From the NCBI RefSeq assembly GCF_002870965.1, contig NZ_PHSO01000005.1, positions 372,001-436,000 on the forward strand: a DNA stretch of 64,000 nt, written 5' to 3'. Made by a program: the position numbers and the translations under genes. This document shows positions 17,664 through 26,708 of this stretch, piece by piece. The stretch comes from Tsuneonella flava. GTDB lineage: Bacteria; Pseudomonadota; Alphaproteobacteria; Sphingomonadales; Sphingomonadaceae. The notes under the pieces are model-generated. The model made no database searches and was not told the origin of the DNA. It saw only the letters and a list, made by a program, of their open reading frames with translations. The stretch's first letter is position 1. Every line of letters begins with the position of its first letter.

Positions 17664-18863
17664 TCAGGCGGCCTTCTTCACTTCCGCCACGATCTTCTTG
17701 GCGGCATCGCCCAGATCGTCTGCCGAAACGATCGGTAGGCCCGAATTGTTCAGGATATCCTTGCCCTGTTCGACATTGGTGCCTTCCAGACGGACGACCA
17801 GCGGAACCGACAGGTTCACGTCTTTCGCCGCCTGAACGATCCCGTTGGCGATCACGTCGCACTTCATGATCCCGCCGAAGATGTTGACAAGGATGCCTTC
17901 CACCGCCGGATCTTTCAGGATGATCTTGAATGCCGCGGTCACCTTCTCCGTGGTGGCACCGCCGCCCACGTCGAGGAAGTTGGCCGGGAATGCGCCGTTC
18001 AGCTTGATGATGTCCATCGTCGCCATGGCGAGGCCTGCGCCGTTGACCATGCAGCCGATGTTACCGTCCAGCTTGATGTAAGCGAGATCGTATTCGCTCG
18101 CTTCGACTTCGGACGGGTCTTCTTCGGTTTCGTCGCGCATCGCTTCCACGTCTCTGTGGCGATAGAGCGCGTTCGAATCGAAGCTCATCTTGGTGTCGAG
18201 CACCAGCAGCTTGCCATCCTTGGTTTCGACCAGCGGGTTGATTTCGAGCATCGCGCAGTCAAGTTCCATGAATGCGGTGTAAAGCTGTTTGGCCAGCTTC
18301 TGCGCCTGCTTGTTGAGATCGCCTGTCAGTTTGAGGGCGAAGGCCACTGCGCGCCCGTGATGCGGCATGAAGCCCTGCGCCGGGTCGATGGTGATCGTGG
18401 TGATCTTTTCAGGCGTATCGTGCGCCACGGCTTCGATATCCATGCCGCCTTCGGTCGAAACGACCATCGCGACGCGGCCCGATGCACGATCGACCAGCAG
18501 CGAGAGGTAGTATTCCTTGGCGATATCGACGCCGTCGGTCACATACAGGCGGTTGACCTGCTTGCCAGCGTCACCCGTCTGCACGGTGACGAGCGTGTTG
18601 CCGAGCATTTCGGTTGCGTCGGCTTTCACATCGTCGAGCGATTTGGCGAGCCGGACGCCGCCCTTGGCATCGGCGCCGAGTTCCTTGAACTTGCCCTTGC
18701 CGCGGCCACCGGCATGGATCTGCGCTTTCACGACATAGAGCGGCCCGGGAAGCTTCTTCGCCCCCTCGACAGCTTCCTCTACGGTCAGTGCGGGATAACC
18801 GGCAGGGATGCCGATTCCGTACTTCGCGAGCAGTTCCTTGGCCTGGTATTCGTGGATGTTCAT
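17664..18863 (-). CDS. sucC: Succinate-CoA ligase (ADP-forming) subunit beta
   Basis: A 399-residue beta subunit of succinyl-CoA synthetase, the TCA-cycle enzyme making ATP from succinyl-CoA. It starts [17 protein letters not shown], has the ATP-grasp stretch [16 protein letters not shown] near 44-59, the metal/ATP region [18 protein letters not shown], and the C-terminal CoA-ligase fold with [16 protein letters not shown] and [14 protein letters not shown]. Length matches the family. The alpha-subunit gene sucD, often adjacent, is not here; the gene downstream is a GFA-family protein instead. It is divergent from the phosphatase gene at 18928. Confidence 0.97.
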   Translation of the reverse strand: MNIHEYQAKELLAKYGIGIPAGYPALTVEEAVEGAKKLPGPLYVVKAQIHAGGRGKGKFKELGADAKGGVRLAKSLDDVKADATEMLGNTLVTVQTGDAGKQVNRLYVTDGVDIAKEYYLSLLVDRASGRVAMVVSTEGGMDIEAVAHDTPEKITTITIDPAQGFMPHHGRAVAFALKLTGDLNKQAQKLAKQLYTAFMELDCAMLEINPLVETKDGKLLVLDTKMSFDSNALYRHRDVEAMRDETEEDPSEVEASEYDLAYIKLDGNIGCMVNGAGLAMATMDIIKLNGAFPANFLDVGGGATTEKVTAAFKIILKDPAVEGILVNIFGGIMKCDVIANGIVQAAKDVNLSVPLVVRLEGTNVEQGKDILNNSGLPIVSADDLGDAAKKIVAEVKKAA

Positions 18864-18927
18864 GAGCGTTCTGTCCGTTCGTTTCGGGCGGGAGAGGATG
18901 TGCTCGCGCGCCTAAGCATGGATTCGT

Positions 18928-19752
18928 ATGCTTGAAAAGGGCGCAGCGCGGTTCCACAGCAGATGGGTGATAGATCGGGAACGCCTGAGTGAAATTGCCG
19001 CCGAAGCGGGGCGCATCGCATATGCGATGTGGCCGGGCGCGGGACATGCGGTGGATACGTGGGAAAAAAGTCCCGGCAACCCGGTTTGCGCGGCGGATAT
19101 GGCGGTGGACCGGTTCCTGAAGCGCGAACTCGGCGCGCTGCTTCCCGCGGCTGGCTGGCTGAGCGAAGAGACCGCCGATGAGCCGAAACGCCTCGGTAAA
19201 GGGTTGATTTGGCTGGTTGATCCTATTGACGGGACACGCGATTTTATTCGTGGCCGCACCGGTTGGGCGGTGTCCATCGCGCTGATCAGCGAACATCGCC
19301 CGCTGATCGGATTGCTCGACTCCCCGGCGCGGGGCGAACGCTGGCTGGGGGTGGCCGGGCAGGGAAGCTGGCGCAACGGTGAAAAACTGGCAGTATCGCC
19401 ACGTAAACAATTCGTCGGATCCCGTGTACCGGCGGATTCGCTGGCGAAGGAAGACCGGATGCTGGCGATGGTGGACAAGCCCAACTCCATCGCATTGCGA
19501 GTCGCTATGGTCGCGGCGGGCGAGGCCGACATCGTGGCCACTCTGCGCTGGGGCTGGGAATGGGACATCGCCGCCGCTGCCCTGATCGCGCGCGAAGCGG
19601 GCGCGGCGGTGACCGACGCGTTCGGCGGTCCGCTCGATTACAACAAGCGCGATCCGCGCGCATTTGGCCTGTTGGCCACTGCACCGGGTATCCATGCCGA
19701 GGCGGTGGCCCATCTGGCCGATCGCGCGGCCGTGGTGTCGCGCGATAAGTGA
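18928..19752 (+). CDS. Inositol monophosphatase-family phosphatase (CysQ-like)
   Basis: A 274-residue magnesium-dependent phosphatase of the IMPase/CysQ superfamily. The metal-binding motifs are in order: WLSEETAD near 70, DPIDGTRDFIRG near 96-107, and WEWDIAAAALIAREAGA near 210-226. CysQ-type enzymes hydrolyse 3'-phosphoadenosine 5'-phosphate; inositol or histidinol phosphates are alternatives. The start is uncertain: ATG at 18928 or GTG at 18967 (VIDRERLSEIAAEAG); the conserved part begins after the second. It is a lone gene divergent from sucC. Confidence 0.9.
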   Translation: MLEKGAARFHSRWVIDRERLSEIAAEAGRIAYAMWPGAGHAVDTWEKSPGNPVCAADMAVDRFLKRELGALLPAAGWLSEETADEPKRLGKGLIWLVDPIDGTRDFIRGRTGWAVSIALISEHRPLIGLLDSPARGERWLGVAGQGSWRNGEKLAVSPRKQFVGSRVPADSLAKEDRMLAMVDKPNSIALRVAMVAAGEADIVATLRWGWEWDIAAAALIAREAGAAVTDAFGGPLDYNKRDPRAFGLLATAPGIHAEAVAHLADRAAVVSRDK

Positions 19753-19779
19753 GTAGGGGAGTGCGGCCCTGAGCCCAGG

Positions 19780-19792
19780 CTCGCAATGACGA
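19780..19792. repeat. Fragment of dispersed CGTCATTGCGAG-type repeat
   Basis: The 13 bases CTCGCAATGACGA are the exact reverse complement of the left end of the longer copy at 22563-22605. The surrounding sequence does not extend the match, so this is a worn fragment or end piece of the same dispersed element. Confidence 0.5.
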
Positions 19793-19870
19793 AGGAGGGG
19801 GGGCTCAACATTACTCTGGTGCGTCAGTTACGGCGACGGCCATTTTGCCCGCTCATTCCCGAATCCCGTT

Positions 19871-19891
19871 ATGCCGGACTTGATCCGGCAT
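19871..19891. repeat. Palindromic intergenic repeat ATGCCGGA-CTTGA-TCCGGCAT
   Basis: A perfect 8-bp palindrome with a 5-base loop, in the context CCCGTTATGCCGGACTTGAT. This sequence is a familiar dispersed intergenic palindrome in alphaproteobacterial genomes. It is followed by CCCGCTCCTTTTT and could therefore also act as a terminator for the phosphatase gene ending at 19752. Confidence 0.6.
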
Positions 19892-20218
19892 CCCGCTCCT
19901 TTTTCCGGCGATGGTCTGGCGGCGGCGCTCTCCGGTCGATACCAGGCATTTTCCTACATCGATCGCGCAGGGCATGATCGGGCTATGCGTGAGCCTTCAT
20001 CCTTACAGCGTAACCGCGATACGGATGATGTGTCGTGTTCGCATTTTTGCAAGTCCACACAGGCCCCTCCTGCAAGCACAATCAACTATATGATACTGCA
20101 GAATATTTCTCGAAAAGCCACAGATTTCAAAACTCAAAGGAGCGGTCCATGTCTGGTGCTCGCAGACATGACAAAGGGCCTGAGCAAGCTCGCCCTCGCC
20201 TCCCCCGGAAGCAGGCAC

Positions 20219-20250
20219 AAAAAAGGGCCGGTCCCGCAAAGGACCGGCCC
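20219..20250 (-). terminator. Intrinsic terminator of the OmpA-family gene
   Basis: On the minus strand GGGCCGGTCC (20250-20241) pairs perfectly with GGACCGGCCC (20234-20225) around a 6-base loop and is followed by six T residues. It lies 31 bases after the stop of the OmpA-family gene. The opposite direction has no T-run, so termination there would be weak. Confidence 0.9.
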
Positions 20251-20281
20251 ATCTGTACTGATTGCGCCGATGGCGCGGGGA

Positions 20282-20974
20282 TCAGTAACCCCGCTGGGCG
20301 GAGTTGATGTCCTGCTGGCTGACGGGGATTACCTTGATCTCCACGCGGCGGTTCAGCGGTTCGTTCACGCCGTCGCCGGTCTGCACCTTCAGGTTGGTTT
20401 CTCCGAAGCCCATCCAGCGGAGACGAGCCGAGTTCACGCCCCGGCTGATGAGGTAGTTGGAGACAGCCTGCGCGCGCTGTTCCGACAGGCGCTGATTGGT
20501 GGCGGCCGAACCGACGGTGTCGGTATAGCCGTACACGTCGATCAGGCTGTTGGGGTATTGCACGAAGTTCGCCGCAACCCGGTCGAGCACCGACTGGAAG
20601 CCGGGGCTGATGGTATAGCTGCCGGTGGCGAAAGTCACGCCATCGGGCAAGTTGACGAGGATAGCGTTGCCGCCATCGGTTTCGGTCACATCGACGCCAG
20701 AACCGGCTGTCTGATCCTTCAGTTCCTTGATCTGCTGGTCCATCTTGTAACCGACCACGCCGCCGATCGCGCCGCCGCCGACTGCGCCGATGATGCGCCC
20801 GGTCTTGCCTCCGATCAGGCCGCCAAGCAGCGCACCGGCTGCCGCGCCGCCGACACCGCCGATGGCAGTGCGGGAAATCTTCTGTTCGCCGGTGTTGGGG
20901 TCGGTCACACAGGCCGAAACACCAACCAGCGAAAGCGCCGCGAGGGCGGCGGTAAATTTGCGGGAAGTCTTCAT
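20282..20974 (-). CDS. OmpA family lipoprotein with glycine-zipper region
   Basis: A 230-residue outer-membrane-type lipoprotein. The signal peptide ends in the lipobox VSAC (residues 19-22). A glycine zipper (IGGVGGAAAGALLGGLIGGK, then GRIIGAVGGGAIGGVVGYK) follows, and a C-terminal OmpA domain with the peptidoglycan-binding motif: IDVYGYTDTVGSAATNQRLS, then RAQAVSNYLISRGV and NRRVEIKV. It probably anchors the outer membrane to peptidoglycan, like YiaD or Pal-type proteins. It stands alone, with a strong intrinsic terminator just behind it. The start has GGGGACAAT upstream. Confidence 0.93.
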   Translation of the reverse strand: MKTSRKFTAALAALSLVGVSACVTDPNTGEQKISRTAIGGVGGAAAGALLGGLIGGKTGRIIGAVGGGAIGGVVGYKMDQQIKELKDQTAGSGVDVTETDGGNAILVNLPDGVTFATGSYTISPGFQSVLDRVAANFVQYPNSLIDVYGYTDTVGSAATNQRLSEQRAQAVSNYLISRGVNSARLRWMGFGETNLKVQTGDGVNEPLNRRVEIKVIPVSQQDINSAQRGY

Positions 20975-21149
20975 TATTGTCCCCTTTTGACTAGGATTTC
21001 TTCTTTACAATCAATCGTTAACCGGCAGTTCCATCCACCGGGCGGTACGCGCCCAACCCGCGCACAATACGTATCATGTGACCCTAAACGTTGTGTGCGC
21101 CCACCTGTTCCCGCTGGCAAGGCCGTACAAATATGCTAGCGCTGAGGTC

Positions 21150-22445
21150 GTGACACCTTTTCCTTGGCCAGACCTGTTCATTATCGCCGGGCTCATTGTG
21201 CTCAACGGCCTGTTCGCCATGTCCGAACTGGCCATCGTTTCGGCCAAGACCACGCGTCTGCGTGCTTATGCGGATAAGGGCAGCTCTGCCGCCCGTGTCG
21301 CGATTTCGCTGGCGGCGGATCCGGGCAAGTTCCTCTCTACCGTGCAGATCGGCATTACCCTCGTTGGCATCATTGCCGGTGCTTATTCGGGCGCAAGTCT
21401 GGGTGGGCCGGTGGGCGAACGGCTGGTCGCTCTCGGTGTGCCCGAACGCTATTCTGCGGAATCCGGGTTTGCGCTGGTGATTGCACTGACGACTTATTTC
21501 AGTCTGGTGGTGGGCGAACTCGTACCCAAACAGCTTGCCTTGCGCGCAGCGGTTCCGGTGGCGATGATTGCTGCGAGGCCGATGGCGCTGATGGCTCGCA
21601 TCGCCGCGCCGCTGGTTTGGCTGCTCGACACTTCATCCGGCCTGCTGATCCGCCTGCTGGGTGTTCGCCCCGGCGGTCAGGCCAGCGTTACGGCCGAAGA
21701 ACTGCATATGATCTTTGCCGATGCCACCCGCTCCGGCGTGATTGAGGATCAGCAGCACCAGATCCTCGCCGGGGTCGTGCGGCTGGCCGAACGCCCGGTG
21801 CGTGAATTGATGACGCCGCGCACGGAAATCGACTGGCTCGATGTCGCGGCCAGTGAATCCGAGATGCGCGAGCGGATCGAGTCCAGCCCCCATTCGCTGC
21901 TGCTGCTGGCGGAAGGATCGGTCGATAAAGTCATCGGTGTGGTCAAAGTGCGCGAAGTGCTGGCGGGCCTGATCGCCGGGCAGCCAGTCGATCTGGCAAC
22001 ACTGGCGCGCAAGGCCGAAGTGATCCCCGATCAGCTTGACGCGATGGACGCCCTGCGAGTGCTGCAACACGGCGAAATTGCGATGGCGATGGTGCATGAC
22101 GAATATGGCCATCTCGATGGCATCGTGACTCCGGTGGACTTGCTGACGGCCATCGTCGGCAACTTCGCCAGCGATCAGGATTGGGGCGAAGCGCCCACGA
22201 TTGTCGAACGCGAAGACGGTTCGTTGCTGGTGTCGGGCGCGCTTCCGGCGGACCAGCTGGCCGATCGGCTGCTGATCGAATTCGGGGATGACCGCGAATT
22301 CGCGACCACGGCCGGATACGCTCTGTCGGTGCTCAAGAAGCTGCCCGACGAAGGGGAAGTGTTCACCGATCAGGGCTGGCGCTTTGAAGTCGTCGATATG
22401 GACGGGCGCAAGATCGACAAGCTGCTCGTTTCCAAGGAAAGTTAG
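21150..22445 (+). CDS. Hemolysin/CorC family CNNM and CBS domain membrane protein
   Basis: A protein of about 431 residues with an N-terminal CNNM (DUF21) membrane domain, a CBS pair and a C-terminal CorC_HlyC domain. The membrane part begins LFIIAGLIVLNGLFAMSELA and contains the family motif SELAIVSAKTTRLRA; FLSTVQIGITLVGIIAGAYSG follows. The CBS segment contains VRELMTPRTEIDWLD and MVHDEYGHLDGIVTPVDLL; the end has ATTAGYALSVLKKLPDEGE. Such proteins are implicated in magnesium or cobalt export rather than true hemolysis. I use the GTG at 21150 (MTPFPWPDL) because upstream sequence lacks family character; the frame is open from GTG 21078. Monocistronic. Confidence 0.9.
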   Translation: MTPFPWPDLFIIAGLIVLNGLFAMSELAIVSAKTTRLRAYADKGSSAARVAISLAADPGKFLSTVQIGITLVGIIAGAYSGASLGGPVGERLVALGVPERYSAESGFALVIALTTYFSLVVGELVPKQLALRAAVPVAMIAARPMALMARIAAPLVWLLDTSSGLLIRLLGVRPGGQASVTAEELHMIFADATRSGVIEDQQHQILAGVVRLAERPVRELMTPRTEIDWLDVAASESEMRERIESSPHSLLLLAEGSVDKVIGVVKVREVLAGLIAGQPVDLATLARKAEVIPDQLDAMDALRVLQHGEIAMAMVHDEYGHLDGIVTPVDLLTAIVGNFASDQDWGEAPTIVEREDGSLLVSGALPADQLADRLLIEFGDDREFATTAGYALSVLKKLPDEGEVFTDQGWRFEVVDMDGRKIDKLLVSKES

Positions 22446-22808
22446 TCGCCCCGGTACAGGCCGCCCCGGTACAAGGCGGACGGCCTCTGTCCCCATTGGC
22501 GTAATACGGGCGTATGAGGGGTAAGGCGGGCGGAGACGAGGTCTCCTCGACCGCCCCGCCTCTCGTCATTGCGAGGAGCGCAGCGACGCGGCAATCCACG
22601 GACTGCCTTTGCCGCGCATCACAACCGATGCAATGGGTGCCATGCTCGCATCACGGTTGCTCTCCGGCGTTCGCCATAACGAACAGGCAGGTGAACCACG
22701 GAAGCACCGACAGCCGCCACTTGCAGAGGCTCTGTCAGAACTGGAGCAGGGCTGGAGGCGAAGGCGTTGTCCGTGGGGGCAATAGGGCGATTGGCCCTAT
22801 GGTTCGCT
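22446..22808. other. Intergenic region with a dispersed repeat
   Basis: No gene is supported on either strand. It contains the repeat at 22563-22605 and a hairpin ATAGGGC (22782-22788) / GCCCTAT (22794-22800), eight bases beyond the DUF3035 stop. That hairpin lacks a T-run but is placed to end the long minus-strand operon. Confidence 0.5.
22563..22605. repeat. Dispersed repeat beginning TCGTCATTGCGAGGAGCG
   Basis: The segment TCGTCATTGCGAG...CGCGGCAATCCACGG is a well-known small dispersed intergenic element seen in many bacterial genomes. Its ends TCATTGCGAG and GGCAATCCA allow imperfect pairing (ATTGC with GCAAT). It sits in the non-coding gap between convergent genes, the usual place for such REP-like elements. 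A 13-base fragment of it occurs at 19780-19792. Confidence 0.65.
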
Positions 22809-23219
22809 TCAGCCGGGAATGACAGCCTGTGCGTTGGCCCCGTCACCCTGCGGCGCGGCGACGATATCCTGCGTCATGCGGCCCTTGTTCACGGTGTTGG
22901 TCTGCGGGTCGCCCACTGCGGTGCGAATGCCCGGATCGGCGCTGCCCGCCCGGTTGAGCAGGCTGGTTTCGACCGCGCTGCGCGGGGCCGGGCCGCCGAA
23001 CAGAGCTTCCAGTGCTTGCTGCGAAGCAGTACCTTCGGCCGGGCGCGGGGCACCGGCGGATGGCGGCACGAGGTTGAATGCGGGCGGCACGACCAGCGGC
23101 GCCTGCCGCTGCACGGCGAATTCATCGGGCCGGTCGCGGCCCATGATGCCGGTGCTGCCACATCCGGCCAGCATGGCGCTGGCTGCGGCGATAAGGGTGA
23201 TGGTGGCAATCTTGCGCAT
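22809..23219 (-). CDS. DUF3035 domain-containing lipoprotein
   Basis: A 136-residue lipoprotein with signal MRKIATITLIAAASAMLAGC and lipobox LAGC. The mature part opens with MGRDRPDEFAVQRQAPLVVP and PAFNLVPPS, the hallmark of DUF3035, and continues as a low-complexity Ala/Pro/Gly-rich tail. Function is unknown. It is the last gene of the long minus-strand run, five bases after lspA. Its position directly after lspA, the enzyme that would process its own signal peptide, is common in sphingomonads. Confidence 0.88.
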   Translation of the reverse strand: MRKIATITLIAAASAMLAGCGSTGIMGRDRPDEFAVQRQAPLVVPPAFNLVPPSAGAPRPAEGTASQQALEALFGGPAPRSAVETSLLNRAGSADPGIRTAVGDPQTNTVNKGRMTQDIVAAPQGDGANAQAVIPG

Positions 23220-23224
23220 GATAG

Positions 23225-23746
23225 TCAGCTCTCCACGGCCTCGCTGGCCGGTTCATGGTCGCCCTTGTCGCGTGTCAGCAGCGATCGGGCAAGGATAATC
23301 ACGACGCCGATAGTAATCGCGGCATCGGCAATGTTGAAGATCAGGAACGGTCGCCATTCCCCGAAATGCAGATCGAGGAAATCGACGACATAGCCATAGT
23401 CATACCGATCCTTGATATTCCCCAGCGCCCCGCCGAGGATCATCGCCAGCCCGATAATGTCGGCCAGCTTGCGTTCGCGCAGCATCCAGACGGTGACCCC
23501 GGCAGCGATCAACCCGGTCACGCCCACCAGAATCCAGCGCATTTCTTCCGACTGGGCGGTGAACATGCCGAGCGAGACGCCATAATTGTGCGTCAGCGTG
23601 AAATTGAAGATCGGCAGATAAGTGATCGACTGGCCCAGCTCCATCGCCAGCCCATAGAGCACATAACCCTTCAGTGCCTGATCGACAGCGAAGATCGCCA
23701 GCGCAATGGCCAGCCCGATCAGGCGGTTACGCATCGCCGGGGTCAT
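23225..23746 (-). CDS. lspA: Signal peptidase II (lipoprotein signal peptidase)
   Basis: A 173-residue inner-membrane aspartyl protease that removes the signal peptide from diacylglyceryl-modified prolipoproteins. Four hydrophobic helices are visible. Catalytic aspartates lie in the motifs LGNIKDRYDYGYVVDFLD near residues 110-127; FTLTHNYGVSLGMF is the conserved N-terminal loop (usually N-x-G-x-A-F). The start ATGA overlaps the ileS stop by four bases, a widely conserved ileS-lspA arrangement. The product should act on the several lipoproteins encoded in this window. Confidence 0.96.
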   Translation of the reverse strand: MTPAMRNRLIGLAIALAIFAVDQALKGYVLYGLAMELGQSITYLPIFNFTLTHNYGVSLGMFTAQSEEMRWILVGVTGLIAAGVTVWMLRERKLADIIGLAMILGGALGNIKDRYDYGYVVDFLDLHFGEWRPFLIFNIADAAITIGVVIILARSLLTRDKGDHEPASEAVES

Positions 23747-26664
23747 GCCACACTATCCAGTTTGGTCACCACATCTTCACACCGCCCGCACAGCGCGCCA
23801 TCTTCCGCCACTTCGGGCAGGAGGCGCCAGCAACGGCCGCATTTGTGATCGGATGTGCGGGAAACTGTCACGCTATCGCTCTGCCCGCGGGCGACTGTCG
23901 CGGTGATGAACAGCTCTGCCAGATCGTAATCGGTAAAGCCTTCGGGAACGGCGGCGGCGGGCACGGTCACGTTCGCTTCCAGACTGGAACGGATCGTCTT
24001 GTCGCGGCGCAGCGGTTCGATCGCTTCGGTCACGTCTTCGCGCAGTTCGCGCATCGCGGCGAAACGGGTCGCCAGCGCATCGTCGCGCCATTCGCCGGGC
24101 AGCGGGTGCCATTCGGTCAGATGCACACTCCCTGCATCGGGGAAGCGAGTGGACCATACCTCTTCGGCAGTGAATACCAGCACCGGCGCGGCATAGCGGA
24201 TCAGCGCCTGAAATAGTATGTCGAGCACAGTGCGATAGGCGCGGCGTTCGATCCCGCCCGGCGCATCGCAATAGAGCCGGTCCTTGCGGACATCGAAGAA
24301 GAACGCCGACAGGTCTTCGTTAGTGAAATCGACCAGAGCGCGGGTGTATTCGTTGAAGTCGAAATCATCGACCGCCCGGCGCAGCACCCCGTCGAGCGCG
24401 ACGAGCCGGTCGAGCATATAGCGTTCGAGTTCGGGCATATCGGCCGGATCGACCGCTTCGCTGGCGTGATCGAACCCGTCGAGCGCGCCGAGCAGATAGC
24501 GGAACGTGTTCCGCAGCTTGCGATACTGGTCCGCCACCCCTTTCAGGATTTCGTCACCGATACGGTGGTCTTCGGTGAAATCGACGCTCAGCGCCCACAG
24601 GCGGATGATATCCGCGCCGTAGTGTTCCATCACTTTCAACGGATCGATGGTGTTGCCGAGCGATTTGGACATCTTGCGCCCGTCGCTCGCCATCGTGAAC
24701 CCGTGGGTCAGCACGGCATTGTACGGTGCGCGGCCGCGCGTGGCACTCGATTCGAGCAGGCTCGACTGGAACCAGCCACGATGCTGATCGCTGCCCTCCA
24801 GATAGAGATCGGCCGGCCACTGCATATCGGGCCAGCGCCCGCTTTCCAGCACGAACGCATGGGTACAGCCCGAATCGAACCAGACATCGAGGATGTCGGT
24901 GATCATCTCATAATCGTCGGGATTATAATCCGCGCCGAGGAATTCGGCCTTGCGCGCTTCGTCCCACGCATCGACGCCTTCTTCGCGCACCGCAGCGATC
25001 ACGCGGGCGTTGACTTCGGCATCCTGCAGATACTCGCCTGTGCCCGCCTTGACGAACAGCGTGATCGGCACGCCCCACGCGCGCTGGCGGCTGAGCACCC
25101 AGTCTGGTCGCCCTTCCACCATGCTGCCGATACGGTTGCGGCCTTTTTCCGGCACGAAGCGGGTCTTGGCGATCGATTCCAGGGCGATCTGACGCAGCGT
25201 GCCCGAATGTTCGGGCGCGCCGCCTTCGTTGTCCCACCGCTGCTCCGCCGGGGTTTCGGGCAGATCGACCATGCCGGGCTTGTCCATCGGCACGAACCAT
25301 TGCGGTGTGCAGCGGTAGATCACTTTGGCTTTTGAACGCCATGAGTGCGGGTAGGAATGCTTGTAATCGGCAGAGGCCGCCAGCAAAGCGCCCGCTTCGC
25401 GCAGATCGTTGCAGATCGGGCCATCGGGGGCGTTGAAATTGGCATTGATGACACTGCGCCGCCGGTCGTCATCGCCGCCCAGCCACGGCCAGTCATCGCG
25501 ATAGCGGCCGTCGGCCATCACTGCGAATTGCGGCTCGATCCCGTTCGCGCGGCAGAGATCGAAATCGTCCTCCCCATGATCGGGGGCCATGTGGACAAGG
25601 CCGGTGCCGCTGTCGGTGGTGACGAAATCGCCCGGCAGGAACGGGCGGGGCTTGGCGTAGAATCCGCCGAGATGGTGCATCGGGTGGCGGGCGACGGTGC
25701 CCGCGAGGTCGGAGCCTTTGCCGGTCCAATGACGAATGATAGTCGGCTCAGCAACATGGCGGCGAGCGTAAAAGGCGCGAATGAGAGGCTCGGCAATCAG
25801 GACCTTATTTGTAAATTCCCAATTCCAATCGCCAGCATCGCCAGATGTCTTCATTCCTCCGGAGATCGTGACAAGGCTGTACTCAACCTCCGGCCCATAG
25901 GCCAAAGCCTGATTGACCGGGATCGTCCACGGCGTCGTCGTCCAGATCACCGCATGGGCGCCTTTCAGCTCCTCAATCGGTGAATCGACAATCTCGAACG
26001 CCACGTCGATCTGGGTCGAAGTGATGTCCTCGTATTCCACTTCGGCTTCGGCCAGCGCGGTTTCTTCGACCGGGCTCCACATCACCGGCTTCGATCCGCG
26101 GTAGAGGTTGCCGCTTTCCGCGAACTTCATCAGTTCGGCCACGATGGTCGCTTCCGCCTGGAAATCCATCGTCAGATAGGGATTGTCCCAATCGCCCATG
26201 ATGCCGAGCCGCTTCAACTGTTCGCGCTGGGTATCGACCCAGTGCTGGGCATAGGCGCGGCATTCGGCGCGGAATTCGCGTGGGGGGACTTCGTTCTTGT
26301 TACGCTTCTTCTTGCGGTATTGTTCCTCTACCTTCCATTCGATGGGCAGCCCGTGGCAATCCCAGCCCGGCACATAAGGCGCATTTTTGCCGAGCAGGTT
26401 CTGCGTGCGACACACCATGTCTTTCAGTACATGGTTCAGCGCGTGGCCGATATGCATATCGCCGTTGGCATAGGGCGGGCCATCGTGGAGGATGAACTTC
26501 TCGCGATCCGCGCGCGCGGCGCGGAGTTGTTCATAGAGTTTCGCATCCTGCCAGCGCGCCAGAATGCCCGGCTCCTTCTGTGGGAGGCCGGCCTTCATGG
26601 GAAAATCGGTCTTCGGCAGGAAGACGGTGTCCCGGTAATCGCGCTGGGTTTTGTCGTCGCTCAT
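23743..26664 (-). CDS. ileS: Isoleucyl-tRNA synthetase
   Basis: A 973-residue class I aminoacyl-tRNA synthetase charging tRNA-Ile. The HIGH motif is at 71-74 (GDMHIGHALNHVL), the KMSKS motif in GRKMSKSLGNTI, the editing domain in between (IWTTTPWTIPVNQALAYG and the TGLVHMAPDHGEDDF loop), and a C-terminal zinc-finger CGRCWRLLPEV...CGRCEDV typical of the bacterial form. Length is slightly above the E. coli enzyme. It overlaps lspA by four bases and follows the GDPD-like gene by 44 bases. Confidence 0.98.
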   Translation of the reverse strand: MSDDKTQRDYRDTVFLPKTDFPMKAGLPQKEPGILARWQDAKLYEQLRAARADREKFILHDGPPYANGDMHIGHALNHVLKDMVCRTQNLLGKNAPYVPGWDCHGLPIEWKVEEQYRKKKRNKNEVPPREFRAECRAYAQHWVDTQREQLKRLGIMGDWDNPYLTMDFQAEATIVAELMKFAESGNLYRGSKPVMWSPVEETALAEAEVEYEDITSTQIDVAFEIVDSPIEELKGAHAVIWTTTPWTIPVNQALAYGPEVEYSLVTISGGMKTSGDAGDWNWEFTNKVLIAEPLIRAFYARRHVAEPTIIRHWTGKGSDLAGTVARHPMHHLGGFYAKPRPFLPGDFVTTDSGTGLVHMAPDHGEDDFDLCRANGIEPQFAVMADGRYRDDWPWLGGDDDRRRSVINANFNAPDGPICNDLREAGALLAASADYKHSYPHSWRSKAKVIYRCTPQWFVPMDKPGMVDLPETPAEQRWDNEGGAPEHSGTLRQIALESIAKTRFVPEKGRNRIGSMVEGRPDWVLSRQRAWGVPITLFVKAGTGEYLQDAEVNARVIAAVREEGVDAWDEARKAEFLGADYNPDDYEMITDILDVWFDSGCTHAFVLESGRWPDMQWPADLYLEGSDQHRGWFQSSLLESSATRGRAPYNAVLTHGFTMASDGRKMSKSLGNTIDPLKVMEHYGADIIRLWALSVDFTEDHRIGDEILKGVADQYRKLRNTFRYLLGALDGFDHASEAVDPADMPELERYMLDRLVALDGVLRRAVDDFDFNEYTRALVDFTNEDLSAFFFDVRKDRLYCDAPGGIERRAYRTVLDILFQALIRYAAPVLVFTAEEVWSTRFPDAGSVHLTEWHPLPGEWRDDALATRFAAMRELREDVTEAIEPLRRDKTIRSSLEANVTVPAAAVPEGFTDYDLAELFITATVARGQSDSVTVSRTSDHKCGRCWRLLPEVAEDGALCGRCEDVVTKLDSVA

Positions 26665-26708
26665 AGGGGCGCGGCCTTAGCGGGGAGCGTCGGCGCGCGC
26701 AATCGTGC

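Larger units (their letters stand above)
19753..20281. other. Intergenic region with repeats and an AT-rich hairpin island
   Basis: About 530 bases without a protein gene I trust. The first 150 bases hold two fragments of dispersed repeats (see separate entries). From about 20040 to 20150 the base composition drops sharply in GC, with a TATGAT box at 20089-20094. Three hairpins follow: CATGTCTG/CAGACATG (20148-20170), AGGGC..GAGC/GCTC..GCCCT (20175-20196) and the OmpA terminator (20225-20250). A small frame beginning at the ATG 20149, with AGGAG upstream, runs through these hairpins and is doubtful as a protein. Confidence 0.5.

Noticed and set aside
20149-20307. 52-residue plus-strand frame with AGGAG upstream
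   Set aside because: It runs through three hairpins including the OmpA terminator and into the OmpA gene's 3' end; structure explains the sequence better than coding.
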